Positions 52,194 to 60,151 of a stretch of 64,000 bases of DNA are shown here, piece after piece. Positions within the stretch are counted from its first letter, which is position 1. Every line of letters begins with the position of its first letter. Below the pieces are notes generated by a model. That model had not been told where the DNA came from. It ran no database searches and saw only the letters and a list, made by a program, of their open reading frames with translations. Origin of the DNA: Desulfobacteraceae bacterium. GTDB lineage: Bacteria > Desulfobacterota > DSM-4660 > Desulfatiglandales > Desulfatiglandaceae. Location: positions 1 to 64,000 of the forward strand of contig JAERTK010000163.1 of the NCBI GenBank assembly GCA_016844935.1, in the 5' to 3' direction. Position numbers and translations under genes: made by a program.

Positions 52194-52885
52194 TAATTTT
52201 TCCTTAAATGTTCAAGTAACACTTTTTGTGGTGGGACGATGGCCTTTTCAAAATCCCAGTTGGATTTATCGCGGTCACCGGCGCGATTGCTGATGCCTCT
52301 GATTTCAGCGGTTCTGCATCCAAACCGATGCCCCGCCAGGGCCAGGGCATACCCTTCCATATTTTCGGCCACAACGTTGAACTTAGCACCCCTGGCGCGG
52401 GCATGGTCTTCATTGGCGGAAACCCCGGCTACCGTAAGGGTCCTGCCGCAGGTCGCCTTCCCAATATGCATGGCGTGACACAGCAAAAGGGAAGAAGATC
52501 CTCTATCCAGGGGAATTTCCTGCATAACGCCCGGCAGGTTCATCCGGCGGGTATCACCAATACCGGCGCCCGACACCACGCCCAGTTCTGACAGGATCTC
52601 TGTTTCTGCTACCACCATATCCCCCGGCGCCAGCCCGGAATCGGGCAATGACCCGGCGGAGCCCACCATCACCATAAAATCCGGTCGAGCCATGCTGCAA
52701 AAGGCGCCCAGCGTCGTACAGGCAGAAGCAACGCCCACCCCTGTGATCCCGAGATTGACAACACAATCCCCCATGGTGCCCGCAAACCACGGAAAACCAC
52801 CCACACGCCCTTTCAGACAGGCGCCCGTTGCTTCAGACAACAGTGCCAGTTCCTCTTCCATTGACGCAACAATCCAAAGGTTCAT
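52190..52885 (-). CDS. mqnB: Futalosine hydrolase
   Basis: 231 residues of the nucleoside phosphorylase/MTAN fold: IVASMEEELALL, VGSAGSLPDSGL, and VVAENMEGYALAL with the catalytic Glu and RGISNRAGDRD near the end. It removes hypoxanthine from futalosine. Its ATG shares a base with the stop of the TetR gene and it overlaps mqnD by 4 bases. Together with mqnX this points to the futalosine, not aminofutalosine, branch. Confidence 0.93.
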   Translation of the reverse strand: MNLWIVASMEEELALLSEATGACLKGRVGGFPWFAGTMGDCVVNLGITGVGVASACTTLGAFCSMARPDFMVMVGSAGSLPDSGLAPGDMVVAETEILSELGVVSGAGIGDTRRMNLPGVMQEIPLDRGSSSLLLCHAMHIGKATCGRTLTVAGVSANEDHARARGAKFNVVAENMEGYALALAGHRFGCRTAEIRGISNRAGDRDKSNWDFEKAIVPPQKVLLEHLRKNY

Positions 52886-53565
52886 TATTTTACCTGTTCC
52901 GCCGAAGGCTTTGAGCCGGTCATACCTTGTTTCAGAATGTCAATGATATCTTTGATCTCCCGGTGTGGATCCATTTGAGGGGCCCGGATGCCACTCCCGT
53001 GCTGACCCTGGAACTGCGCGTGATGGGCATGAACAAAACGATCCACCACCGCTTCCACCATAAACGCTGAAATTTTCGAGTTCAGATCGGGGCTCAATTC
53101 ACCTCTGTCAATCCCCTTTTGTATGAGAGACTCTATAAATTCAAGGGATTCCCCTTGAACTTCCGCAACGATCTCCCGTTTGTAGGGAGAATCCCCGGTG
53201 AACACAATGCGGTAATAAATGGCAGCCAGTCCCGGATGGGCATGTATGAAATCAAGACCGGCCAGCATGACTTTTTCAAGACGCGTGAAAAAATCCTCCG
53301 CCTCACTTTCATCGCGCACTTTTTTTAGATAATCTTTCACCCGGCCCAGTGCCATCCGGTATACAAACGCAAAAAGGCCCGCTTTGCTCTTGAAATATTT
53401 AAAAAGCGCGCCTTTTGAAATACCGGCCGCCTTCACCACCACATTCATACTGGCGTTGTTATAGTTTTTGTCCGCGAACTCGTTGATGGCGGCGCTCAGA
53501 ACCCTTTCCCGCTTCGCTTCATCCAGTTTCAGGAACATCTTTGTAACCGTGGTTTGAATACCCAT
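52885..53565 (-). CDS. TetR/AcrR-family regulator heading mqnB-mqnD
   Basis: 226 residues from the ATG at 53565 (GGAAG about 8 bases upstream; a TTG at 53580 is possible). HTH: RERVLSAAINEFADKNYNNAS and VVKAAGISKGALFKYFKSKA (in parts). The large C-terminal domain is unlike the first TetR in the window. Its stop is fused to the mqnB start, so it may adjust menaquinone synthesis or respond to a lipid, but the effector is unknown. The palindrome seen at the mqnE promoter was not found in its own upstream region. Confidence 0.88.
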   Translation of the reverse strand: MGIQTTVTKMFLKLDEAKRERVLSAAINEFADKNYNNASMNVVVKAAGISKGALFKYFKSKAGLFAFVYRMALGRVKDYLKKVRDESEAEDFFTRLEKVMLAGLDFIHAHPGLAAIYYRIVFTGDSPYKREIVAEVQGESLEFIESLIQKGIDRGELSPDLNSKISAFMVEAVVDRFVHAHHAQFQGQHGSGIRAPQMDPHREIKDIIDILKQGMTGSKPSAEQVK

Positions 53566-53800
53566 TCGTGACACTTCCAAAAAAGCTAAGAACGATTATT
53601 ACCATTTTTCATGTGGTTAACATAATTCATCACTTTCATCAAGAATTCACCCCGGTGATAATATTCCGAGGAGAGTCGTCTAAGGTATCTCCCGGTACTG
53701 AAAAATCGATCATGTGCTTGATTAAATGATTGATTTATGATAGGAAAAGCATATTTGAAAGCGCTTTATGACCTTAGCCGGATTTTACAGGAGATCCCAA

Positions 53801-54118
53801 ATGGCAAATAAGGACCAGAAAGAGTGGTACAAAAAGTTTTATGAGGGAACATTTCTGGTTAAAGGCTGGAAATCCCGCATCAACGATATTCTGAGAGGCG
53901 TTTCACCCGAGGACAAAGGTGAAATGGGCGAACTTTTGGAAACCCTCGGGAAAAAGATCGGAATGGAGTGGGCCAAGGACAATGCTGTTCGGAAGATCGA
54001 CACTGCCCAACTTCAACAGTGGGGCAAGGACCTTCAAGACGCCAGCAAAAAAGGCCCTGAAGCGCTGGCTGGCCGGATTCAGAAACTGAATGCGGAAGTG
54101 GATAAAAAACTTGCCTGA
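53801..54118 (+). CDS. Small helical protein near PHA genes
   Basis: 105 residues from the ATG at 53801 (AGGAGA 7 bases before). Highly charged with EWYKKFYEGTFLVKGWKSRI and LQDASKKGPEALAGRI, predicted all helix; no membrane segment, no known catalytic motif. I do not recognise a named family. Lying upstream of the AarF-like kinase, lipase, phasin-like and phaR genes, it may be a granule-associated or regulatory protein, but this rests on position only. Confidence 0.7.
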   Translation: MANKDQKEWYKKFYEGTFLVKGWKSRINDILRGVSPEDKGEMGELLETLGKKIGMEWAKDNAVRKIDTAQLQQWGKDLQDASKKGPEALAGRIQKLNAEVDKKLA

Positions 54119-54168
54119 TGAGAACCTGCAGGCGCGGCTCTCCCCCGCACCCGGCCCTTAAGACGTCA

Positions 54169-54196
54169 TTGACAAAATGACGCCATGCGTTATATT
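54169..54196 (+). promoter_or_regulatory. Promoter of AarF-like gene with inverted repeat
   Basis: TTGACA (54169-54174), 16-base spacer, TATATT (54191-54196). Over spacer and -10 lies ATGACGC-CAT-GCGTTAT (54177-54193), a near-perfect inverted repeat. The same promoter and repeat, differing only in the central bases, stands before the phasin-like gene (57028-57055). Predicted start about 54203. Confidence 0.75.
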
Positions 54197-54232
54197 CCAA
54201 GCTGAACTTAAACCCTTGATAAAATAATCTTG

Positions 54233-56035
54233 ATGAAAACAGAACAAAATCACAACAAACACCCGGAAAAGCCTGTCTCCACCCCCGATTCCCGCAAGAA
54301 AAACAATCCAGCCCATGAGCCCCATGATGCCGTAATGACAAATGAAGTGATCATGCTGGCATTGATGGGTATAAAAAAACCCCATAAGGGTCGAAAAGCA
54401 ACCCTCCCGAGGATGCGACAGCGGGCCATGAAGCTGCTTAAGGAAGCCAAATCCGGGGGAATGCTGGAAGACCTGGTTCGACAGGTGGTCCTGTCCACTG
54501 GAATCGAGTCTTTCCTGCCCCTGCGTTATGCCAAATATCAGCCGGTGGTGAGGGAGGGCATGGTTTTCATGATGTCATCCATGCCCCTCTCGCGACTGGC
54601 CCCTAAAATTGTCGATCAACTGCTTCTCCCTGAAAACGCCTCATTCGGTAAACGTCTTTTTACGTTGATCAAAGACATGCCCACGCTCCAGAAACTGGGG
54701 CAGATCATCTGCCGAAGTCCGGGGCTGGAACCGGCCTTTAAAAATGAACTCATTGATCTGGAAGACAACATTCAGACGCTTTCCTACGCCCGAATTCGTC
54801 CTTCCCTCTTGAAGGAGATTGCCAAACATCCTCCCGATTCGATCACACCTGAAAACCGCATCCTGGCAGAGGCATCGGTCTGCGCAGTGGTGCCGGCACA
54901 GATCACTTCAGACAAGGGCAAAAAGACATCTGATGCCGTATTGAAAATCGTCAAACCAAAAGTCAGGAAAAACATGGCCGCGGACCTGGTCCTTCTGGAT
55001 CAACTCATGGTCTTCCTGGACCGCAATAAAGCTGCCTGGGACCTGGGGGATTTCAATTTCAGCGCCACCCTTGCCCAGGTGGGCACCATTTTGGCCAATG
55101 AGATAAACCTCGAATCCGAGCAGAAGAATCTTGATCGGATGGGTTTTCATTTCAAAAACAACAAGACGGTCGTGGTCCCTGAAAAACTTGCCGTATCCAC
55201 CCCCGGCATGACCGTCATGAGCCGGGTGGAAGGTAGAAAAATTACGGATGTGGCCGGTCTCAGGAAAAAAGAGCGCCGAAAACTGGCGGGTGCACTGGCA
55301 AAGACGTGCATCCTGCGCCCCATTCAGGATATTCGGGAGGGGGGGCTTTTCCACGGAGATCCGCACGCCGGGAACATCGCCTACACATTTAAAAAAGGCC
55401 GTCCCCGCCTCATCTTTTACGACTGGGGGATGCTCGGGCATTTGAATAAGCTTGAACGATTTGCCATGATCCTGCTCACCCTTGGACTCATGACGAACAG
55501 TTCAAATCTGGTCTTCTATACGGCCGACATCATCACAAAGGGACAGCTTTCCACCCGTACCCCCATGCGTAAGGCCGCCAAGCGCATCATCGCCGAAGGG
55601 ATTCAGATGCAGGGTCAGGGAACCAGCGGAATGCTCTCTGCCATCGAATACCTCTTTGAAAAATTCACCCATGAGGGGGTGGTTTTCTCAGCGGATCTCA
55701 TGATGTACGAAAAGGCCATGGTTACCCTGAGAGGGGTGCTTTCAGACGTGGATCCCACCTTCAACCGGGATGCTTACATGACCTGGGCCGCCGTTACATC
55801 CCTGGTGGATGATGCAATTCGTTTCCGTCTCCTGAAGCTTTTCCTGAAAGAGGCCTGGTCACTCTATCATCACAGCCTGGTGCTTTTCCTGGATATGCAA
55901 AAGGTGGTATTCTGGTTTCTAAAAGACCTGGCGCGGGTCTCCCTGAAATCCCCCCACGTGTTTTCCAACATACCGGCGCCGGTTTACAGTTCCCTCGATG
56001 GCATTCACAGGTCATTTCCCCCTTCGAGACTCTAA
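54233..56035 (+). CDS. AarF/ABC1 (UbiB-like) atypical kinase
   Basis: 600 residues. Kinase-like motifs: AEASVCAVVPAQI (Ala-rich loop, replacing the usual KxGQ), VLKIVKPKVRKNM with the Lys, NEINLESEQKNLDRM, catalytic HGDPHAGNI and YDWGMLG. A long helical N-terminus of about 200 residues precedes it. ABC1 proteins are ATPases/kinases tied to quinone biosynthesis and lipid handling. Here it shares a promoter element with the phasin-like gene, which links it to PHA granules or lipid metabolism. No ribosome site precedes the ATG (a TTG lies one codon upstream). Confidence 0.85.
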   Translation: MKTEQNHNKHPEKPVSTPDSRKKNNPAHEPHDAVMTNEVIMLALMGIKKPHKGRKATLPRMRQRAMKLLKEAKSGGMLEDLVRQVVLSTGIESFLPLRYAKYQPVVREGMVFMMSSMPLSRLAPKIVDQLLLPENASFGKRLFTLIKDMPTLQKLGQIICRSPGLEPAFKNELIDLEDNIQTLSYARIRPSLLKEIAKHPPDSITPENRILAEASVCAVVPAQITSDKGKKTSDAVLKIVKPKVRKNMAADLVLLDQLMVFLDRNKAAWDLGDFNFSATLAQVGTILANEINLESEQKNLDRMGFHFKNNKTVVVPEKLAVSTPGMTVMSRVEGRKITDVAGLRKKERRKLAGALAKTCILRPIQDIREGGLFHGDPHAGNIAYTFKKGRPRLIFYDWGMLGHLNKLERFAMILLTLGLMTNSSNLVFYTADIITKGQLSTRTPMRKAAKRIIAEGIQMQGQGTSGMLSAIEYLFEKFTHEGVVFSADLMMYEKAMVTLRGVLSDVDPTFNRDAYMTWAAVTSLVDDAIRFRLLKLFLKEAWSLYHHSLVLFLDMQKVVFWFLKDLARVSLKSPHVFSNIPAPVYSSLDGIHRSFPPSRL

Positions 56036-56919
56036 AAACCTGCACCCTCCTCCATATACGACAAAACACGCTCGAATGTGGGTCCATGGTATAAACAGGC
56101 CACATGGCCCATGGGCACGGTCTGTTCACCTTTCCATCCCGCAGGCGGCATCAGGGATTCCGCGGGAAGCACCATATTGTCCACCGGGGAATAGAACGCC
56201 ACGCACGGCAGTTGGGTTGCGGGCTGAAAATTTTGCAATTCCCCCACAAGAGGTCCCTGATAACAGAGGCTCTTCGCCAATGGACCCAGGCCCACCACCG
56301 CCATTTTGCTCCCCTTGAAGGGCGATACCAGGGTAATCACCCGTCGAATCCGGGAAGAAGAGGATCCGTCCAGATTACCCGCGTAGGTCTTGGCCAGAAG
56401 CCCGCCGAGGCTGTGCCCCACCATCACCACATCTCCACCGGGGAAATCCCTTTCAACCTGTTTCATCCATGTTTCAAATTTTTCGTAAATACCCCAGAAG
56501 GTAGTGTTCCGACTGCTGTAGGAAAAAGCATAAATTCGGTTGTATCCTTTGCGCTTGAGCCGCCAGCGATAATAGGTCCATGCGCTGGCATTGTGATAGA
56601 TGCCGTGAATCAGAACCACGGTCGTATGGACTCTGATGTCGGTTTGGGGATGGATTGGGGTAAGGCGTCTTATGCGATCGTGATCCGGCTTCCACAATCT
56701 TTTCACAAACCCCAGCGGAAAAAGGCACACCACCAGGATATTGCTGCAGGTACTGGACAAAATTCCCCTGAACAACCACACAAACGGCTTGCCGTTTGAC
56801 TGCCGATCCAGCGTCATACCATAGGAGGAATTGGCGGCCTCATACCAGAAAATCAGGTAGGTGAACACCGGTAAAACCAAAAAAACAACGATCAGAACGA
56901 GAAGAATCAAGTTCCACAT
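56032..56919 (-). CDS. Membrane-anchored lipase/esterase-like hydrolase
   Basis: 295 residues. An N-terminal membrane helix (about 3-24) is followed by a cytoplasmic or periplasmic alpha/beta hydrolase: VVLIHGIYHNASAW, nucleophile elbow MVGHSLGGLLAKTYAG (Ser in GHSLGG), and a later VACLYHGP with the His. It resembles lipases of the acylglycerol type. In this neighbourhood a PHA depolymerase or lipid-droplet hydrolase is conceivable. It converges on the AarF-like gene (4-base overlap of ends). Confidence 0.82.
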   Translation of the reverse strand: MWNLILLVLIVVFLVLPVFTYLIFWYEAANSSYGMTLDRQSNGKPFVWLFRGILSSTCSNILVVCLFPLGFVKRLWKPDHDRIRRLTPIHPQTDIRVHTTVVLIHGIYHNASAWTYYRWRLKRKGYNRIYAFSYSSRNTTFWGIYEKFETWMKQVERDFPGGDVVMVGHSLGGLLAKTYAGNLDGSSSSRIRRVITLVSPFKGSKMAVVGLGPLAKSLCYQGPLVGELQNFQPATQLPCVAFYSPVDNMVLPAESLMPPAGWKGEQTVPMGHVACLYHGPTFERVLSYMEEGAGF

Positions 56920-57027
56920 AAGGGTTTCTCATCACGTCTTATAAAGTATTTACAATTGCTTAACTCTATTTCAAAAAATACAGCCAGAAGTACCGGGAAA
57001 AGATTCAAGAAAAAAATCACATAACCC

Positions 57028-57055
57028 TTGACAAAATGACGCACCGCGTTATATT
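57028..57055 (+). promoter_or_regulatory. Promoter of phasin-like gene with inverted repeat
   Basis: TTGACA (57028-57033), 16-base spacer, TATATT (57050-57055), with ATGACGC-ACC-GCGTTAT at 57036-57052. Apart from the three bases of the loop (CAT versus ACC) it equals the AarF promoter at 54169-54196. Predicted start near 57062; leader of about 65 bases. Confidence 0.78.
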
Positions 57056-57127
57056 TATGGCCAACACCACATGGGAATAAGAAAAAAAACGAACACCATG
57101 GAAATATTTTTCAGGAGGAATTTAAAG

Positions 57128-57736
57128 ATGGCCACAAAAAAGCAGACTACCAAAGCAAAAGCCAAAAAAACAGAGAAAAAGACTGAATCCAATTTTCACG
57201 CGATCCGCTCCCTCCACAAAACCAGGGAAAACTGGGTCGACACAGCTAAAGACTACAACGAAAAGTACATCACAAAACCCTTTGAAAGCGGCAAAGATTT
57301 TGTCGTGGACATGAAAAACGAACCCAAAAAGACCTTTGGCGATATTTTTGATAATGGCAAAAGTTTTGTGGAAGATGCCAAAAAAGACCCGAAGAAGGTA
57401 TGGACCGATCTGGTGGAGGGCAGCAAGGATCTGGCTCAGGACACCAGCGAAGATTTTTTCAAGGCAGTGGAAACCATCCTTGACGGCGGCAAGGATTTTT
57501 ATGCCGGCATGGAAAAAGACACCCGTAAAGCACTGGATGATATGCTTGATCGCGGCAAAAAATTCACCGACCAGATTCCCGGCAAAGAAACCGTGGAAAA
57601 AGGGATATCCAGGAGCCTTGAGTCCATTCCCGACCGCCTGAACCTGCCCAGCAAAAAGGACATGGACAAGCTTGCAAAAACCGTTCGCACCCTGAATACC
57701 AAACTCAACACCCTGAGCAAGCAATGTGCCGCCTGA
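57128..57736 (+). CDS. Phasin-like protein with five 22-residue repeats
   Basis: 202 residues from the ATG at 57128 (AGGAGG 10 bases before). After a Lys/Thr-rich N-terminus, residues 55-164 are five consecutive 22-residue units, each beginning GK(D/S/K)F or SKDL: 55-76, 77-98, 99-120, 121-142 and 143-164. The units alternate charged and hydrophobic positions and should form amphipathic helices like apolipoprotein or perilipin repeats, suitable for coating a PHA granule. It is followed by phaR. No similarity to the classical phasin (PF09361) motif is evident. Confidence 0.78.
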   Translation: MATKKQTTKAKAKKTEKKTESNFHAIRSLHKTRENWVDTAKDYNEKYITKPFESGKDFVVDMKNEPKKTFGDIFDNGKSFVEDAKKDPKKVWTDLVEGSKDLAQDTSEDFFKAVETILDGGKDFYAGMEKDTRKALDDMLDRGKKFTDQIPGKETVEKGISRSLESIPDRLNLPSKKDMDKLAKTVRTLNTKLNTLSKQCAA

Positions 57737-57749
57737 TACCCCTCCCAAA

Positions 57750-57783
57750 TTCCAGGCCGACGCTTTAAGAGCTCGGCCTGGAA
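57750..57783 (+). terminator. Strong hairpin between phasin-like and phaR genes
   Basis: TTCCAGGCCGA (57750-57760) and TCGGCCTGGAA (57773-57783) form a perfect 11-bp stem with a 12-base loop. No T-run follows (ACGGTAAATTA), so it is a weak terminator, a transcript stabiliser of the phasin message, or an attenuator for phaR. Confidence 0.6.
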
Positions 57784-57842
57784 ACGGTAAATTAAAAATT
57801 TCATGAATATCCCTGAACACTCAGTGAACCCCGGAGGCAACC

Positions 57843-58538
57843 ATGCACAAAATCAAACGATACGCAAATCGTAAATTGTACGACACCAAAACCAAGAAAT
57901 ACATCACCCTTGACAAAATCGCAAAGCTTCTCAAAGCGGGCGAAGAGGTATCGGTTCTGGACAATAAAACCGGGGAAGACATCACGGCTGCCACGGTTTC
58001 CCAAATCCTTGCGCGATCCAAAAGAACGCAGACAGATAATGGCGCATCGAACGTCATGATTCAGCTCCTTCGAAAAGGCCCGGGTACCCTGGTAGACTAT
58101 GGAAGAAAATATATCTCATTGTGGGACCGGGCACTGACCATGGCCGATGAAGAGATCGACAGACTCGTGGAAAGGCTCGTTAATGAAAAAGAAATCACCC
58201 CCAGCGAGGGCAACAGGCTCAAAAAAGATATGTTGAACCGTGCCGAGGACCTGAAGAGATGGATTGCGGAAAAAACCGATCAGCGGGTCAATGAGGCCCT
58301 TGATCTCATGAACCTGGCCAGCCGGGAACAAGTTTTTCAGCTCACGGAAAAGATCGACAAACTGACCCGGAAAGTACAAAATCTGGAAAAAAAGCTGGCC
58401 AAAAAAGCCAAGGAAGAGGCCGCCCGAAAAGCGGCCGAGCGCCGCGCACAAGAACCCAGGGCAAAGGTGATTCCCATGCCAACAAACGACGTCACACCGG
58501 CAGACCCGCCTGAAAACCAAGGGGCGGAAACCCTGTAG
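57843..58538 (+). CDS. phaR: PHA synthesis regulator PhaR
   Basis: 231 residues. Starts HKIKRYANRKLYDTKTKKYI, the PF07879 DNA-binding signature of PhaR, followed by LDKIAKLLKAGEEVSVLDNKTGEDIT. The C-terminal half is coiled coil with an Ala/Lys-rich stretch. PhaR binds PHA granules and DNA; it represses phasin genes until granules form. GGAGG lies 6 bases before the ATG. The inverted repeat shared by the AarF and phasin promoters is the natural candidate target. Confidence 0.93.
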   Translation: MHKIKRYANRKLYDTKTKKYITLDKIAKLLKAGEEVSVLDNKTGEDITAATVSQILARSKRTQTDNGASNVMIQLLRKGPGTLVDYGRKYISLWDRALTMADEEIDRLVERLVNEKEITPSEGNRLKKDMLNRAEDLKRWIAEKTDQRVNEALDLMNLASREQVFQLTEKIDKLTRKVQNLEKKLAKKAKEEAARKAAERRAQEPRAKVIPMPTNDVTPADPPENQGAETL

Positions 58539-58579
58539 CCTTCAACAACACCCTATCACCCAGAAGGAGGGTTATCATT

Positions 58580-60151
58580 TTAGCCGGCGGTTTCTTTCAG
58601 GACGGCTTTCGGAGGTTGAAGGAAGAGAACGAGGAGAGCCCCAACGGCCGGGATCAGCGCAAGGTATCCCAGGGTCGTTCGAAAGGCTAAAGCGTTGGCA
58701 TTGGCATGGACCCACCGCGCCATCAACACCCTGGCCTGTTTTTTCCCGGCAGCCGGATGGCTGCCGCGTTCTGCAAAATGGTTTTCCATTCGCTCGTAAG
58801 TTTCGCTCACCGTCGGGCGGTTGTAGGTGATGTCAAGTCTCAGCCGGTCGAAATGAAAATCCGTCGACTGGGCCATCACCGCCAGCAGCAAAGCACCGAT
58901 TGCAAATGCCGGAAGGGTCCGCATGATGTTGAAGACCCCCGCGGCATCAGCGAGCCGGGAAGACTCAAGTCCGTAAAATATCGTCAACATGGCCGGTCCC
59001 ACGACGAAACCGGCTCCGGCAGCCCACAGGACAAAGGCGATCGCCAGCTGGATCTTGCTCCAGTACAGATCCACATGGACGGCCATATATCCGGTCATGA
59101 TGGCCATGGCCGCCATACCGGCAAACATGCGTGTCCTTCGGTTACAATCCCTTCCCCAGTGGGCCCCCATGAGCATGGTGCTCAGCATACCCACAAATCC
59201 CGGTAGAAAAACCAATGCACCCTGCCACCACTGATAGCCTCGCAGATTGATCATGTAGTTCGAAAGAAACCCCACCAGAAGATAAAGATTGACCGCAAAA
59301 AGGGCCTTGACCGCAAGCCCCAGGCCGAAGTTTCGCACAGAAAGATGCTTGAGGTTTATGAGTGGATTTCGGGCCAGGACACCCCACAAAACGAATCCTG
59401 CAAAAACCACTGAAAATGCCATAAACCAGCAGGCAAAAAAGGGTGAGCAAAACCACCCCCAGTATTGACCCATGACCACCACAACCATCATGGTCAACAC
59501 CCAGCCTTCGAAGAGCAGGAAGCCCATCGGATCAAATGGTTTGGGTGCAGCGGAGGGTCTGGTAAACCGGAGAGGTATTTGGCAACCCAAAAGTAAAACC
59601 AGGCCGCCCAAAGGAAAGATGATCAGAAAGAGGCTTCGCCACGACATGAAATGGACCAGAAATCCCCCAAGTGCAGATCCCATCAAGGCACCCAGGTATA
59701 AACCGATCCCATAAACAGCCATTGCCAGTTCATGATCCGTCGGAAATTGGTGCCATATGAGCACCATGGCCGCAGAAATCACAAGCCCCGTGCCATATCC
59801 GGACAAAAGCCGCAGGGGAACCATCTGAAGCGTATCATTCACCAGGCCACAAGAACCGCCTGCCACCACGAATAGCAGTAAAGCAGAAAAATAACACCCG
59901 TAAAGGCCCAATCGCCCGCTCCAGAAACCGGTCATGGCCATCCCCGTTGCCGCGCCGAATAGATAACTTCCGATAATCCAGTAAATACGGTAATGGTCGC
60001 TGTCCATGGCATCGATGATATCTGCTTTCGGCAGATCGAGCATGGTGGCGTGAAGCGCCGTCAGAATCACGCCGGGAAGCACAGCCGCCACAAACTTCCA
60101 GCGATCTTCATCAAGGTGCAGGTCATGCCCGGCAAGTTTAGCGGTTCTCAT
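58580..60151 (-). CDS. MFS drug-efflux transporter (DHA2/EmrB type)
   Basis: 523 residues, about 14 membrane helices, as in EmrB. Family features include LTALHATMLDLPKADI, YWIIGSYLFGAATGMAMTG and the GLYLGALMGSALGGFLV motif C-like stretch. It exports hydrophobic compounds with H+ and works with a periplasmic adaptor (the next upstream gene) and TolC. It overlaps the adaptor gene by 4 bases. Substrate unknown. Confidence 0.92.
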   Translation of the reverse strand: MRTAKLAGHDLHLDEDRWKFVAAVLPGVILTALHATMLDLPKADIIDAMDSDHYRIYWIIGSYLFGAATGMAMTGFWSGRLGLYGCYFSALLLFVVAGGSCGLVNDTLQMVPLRLLSGYGTGLVISAAMVLIWHQFPTDHELAMAVYGIGLYLGALMGSALGGFLVHFMSWRSLFLIIFPLGGLVLLLGCQIPLRFTRPSAAPKPFDPMGFLLFEGWVLTMMVVVVMGQYWGWFCSPFFACWFMAFSVVFAGFVLWGVLARNPLINLKHLSVRNFGLGLAVKALFAVNLYLLVGFLSNYMINLRGYQWWQGALVFLPGFVGMLSTMLMGAHWGRDCNRRTRMFAGMAAMAIMTGYMAVHVDLYWSKIQLAIAFVLWAAGAGFVVGPAMLTIFYGLESSRLADAAGVFNIMRTLPAFAIGALLLAVMAQSTDFHFDRLRLDITYNRPTVSETYERMENHFAERGSHPAAGKKQARVLMARWVHANANALAFRTTLGYLALIPAVGALLVLFLQPPKAVLKETAG

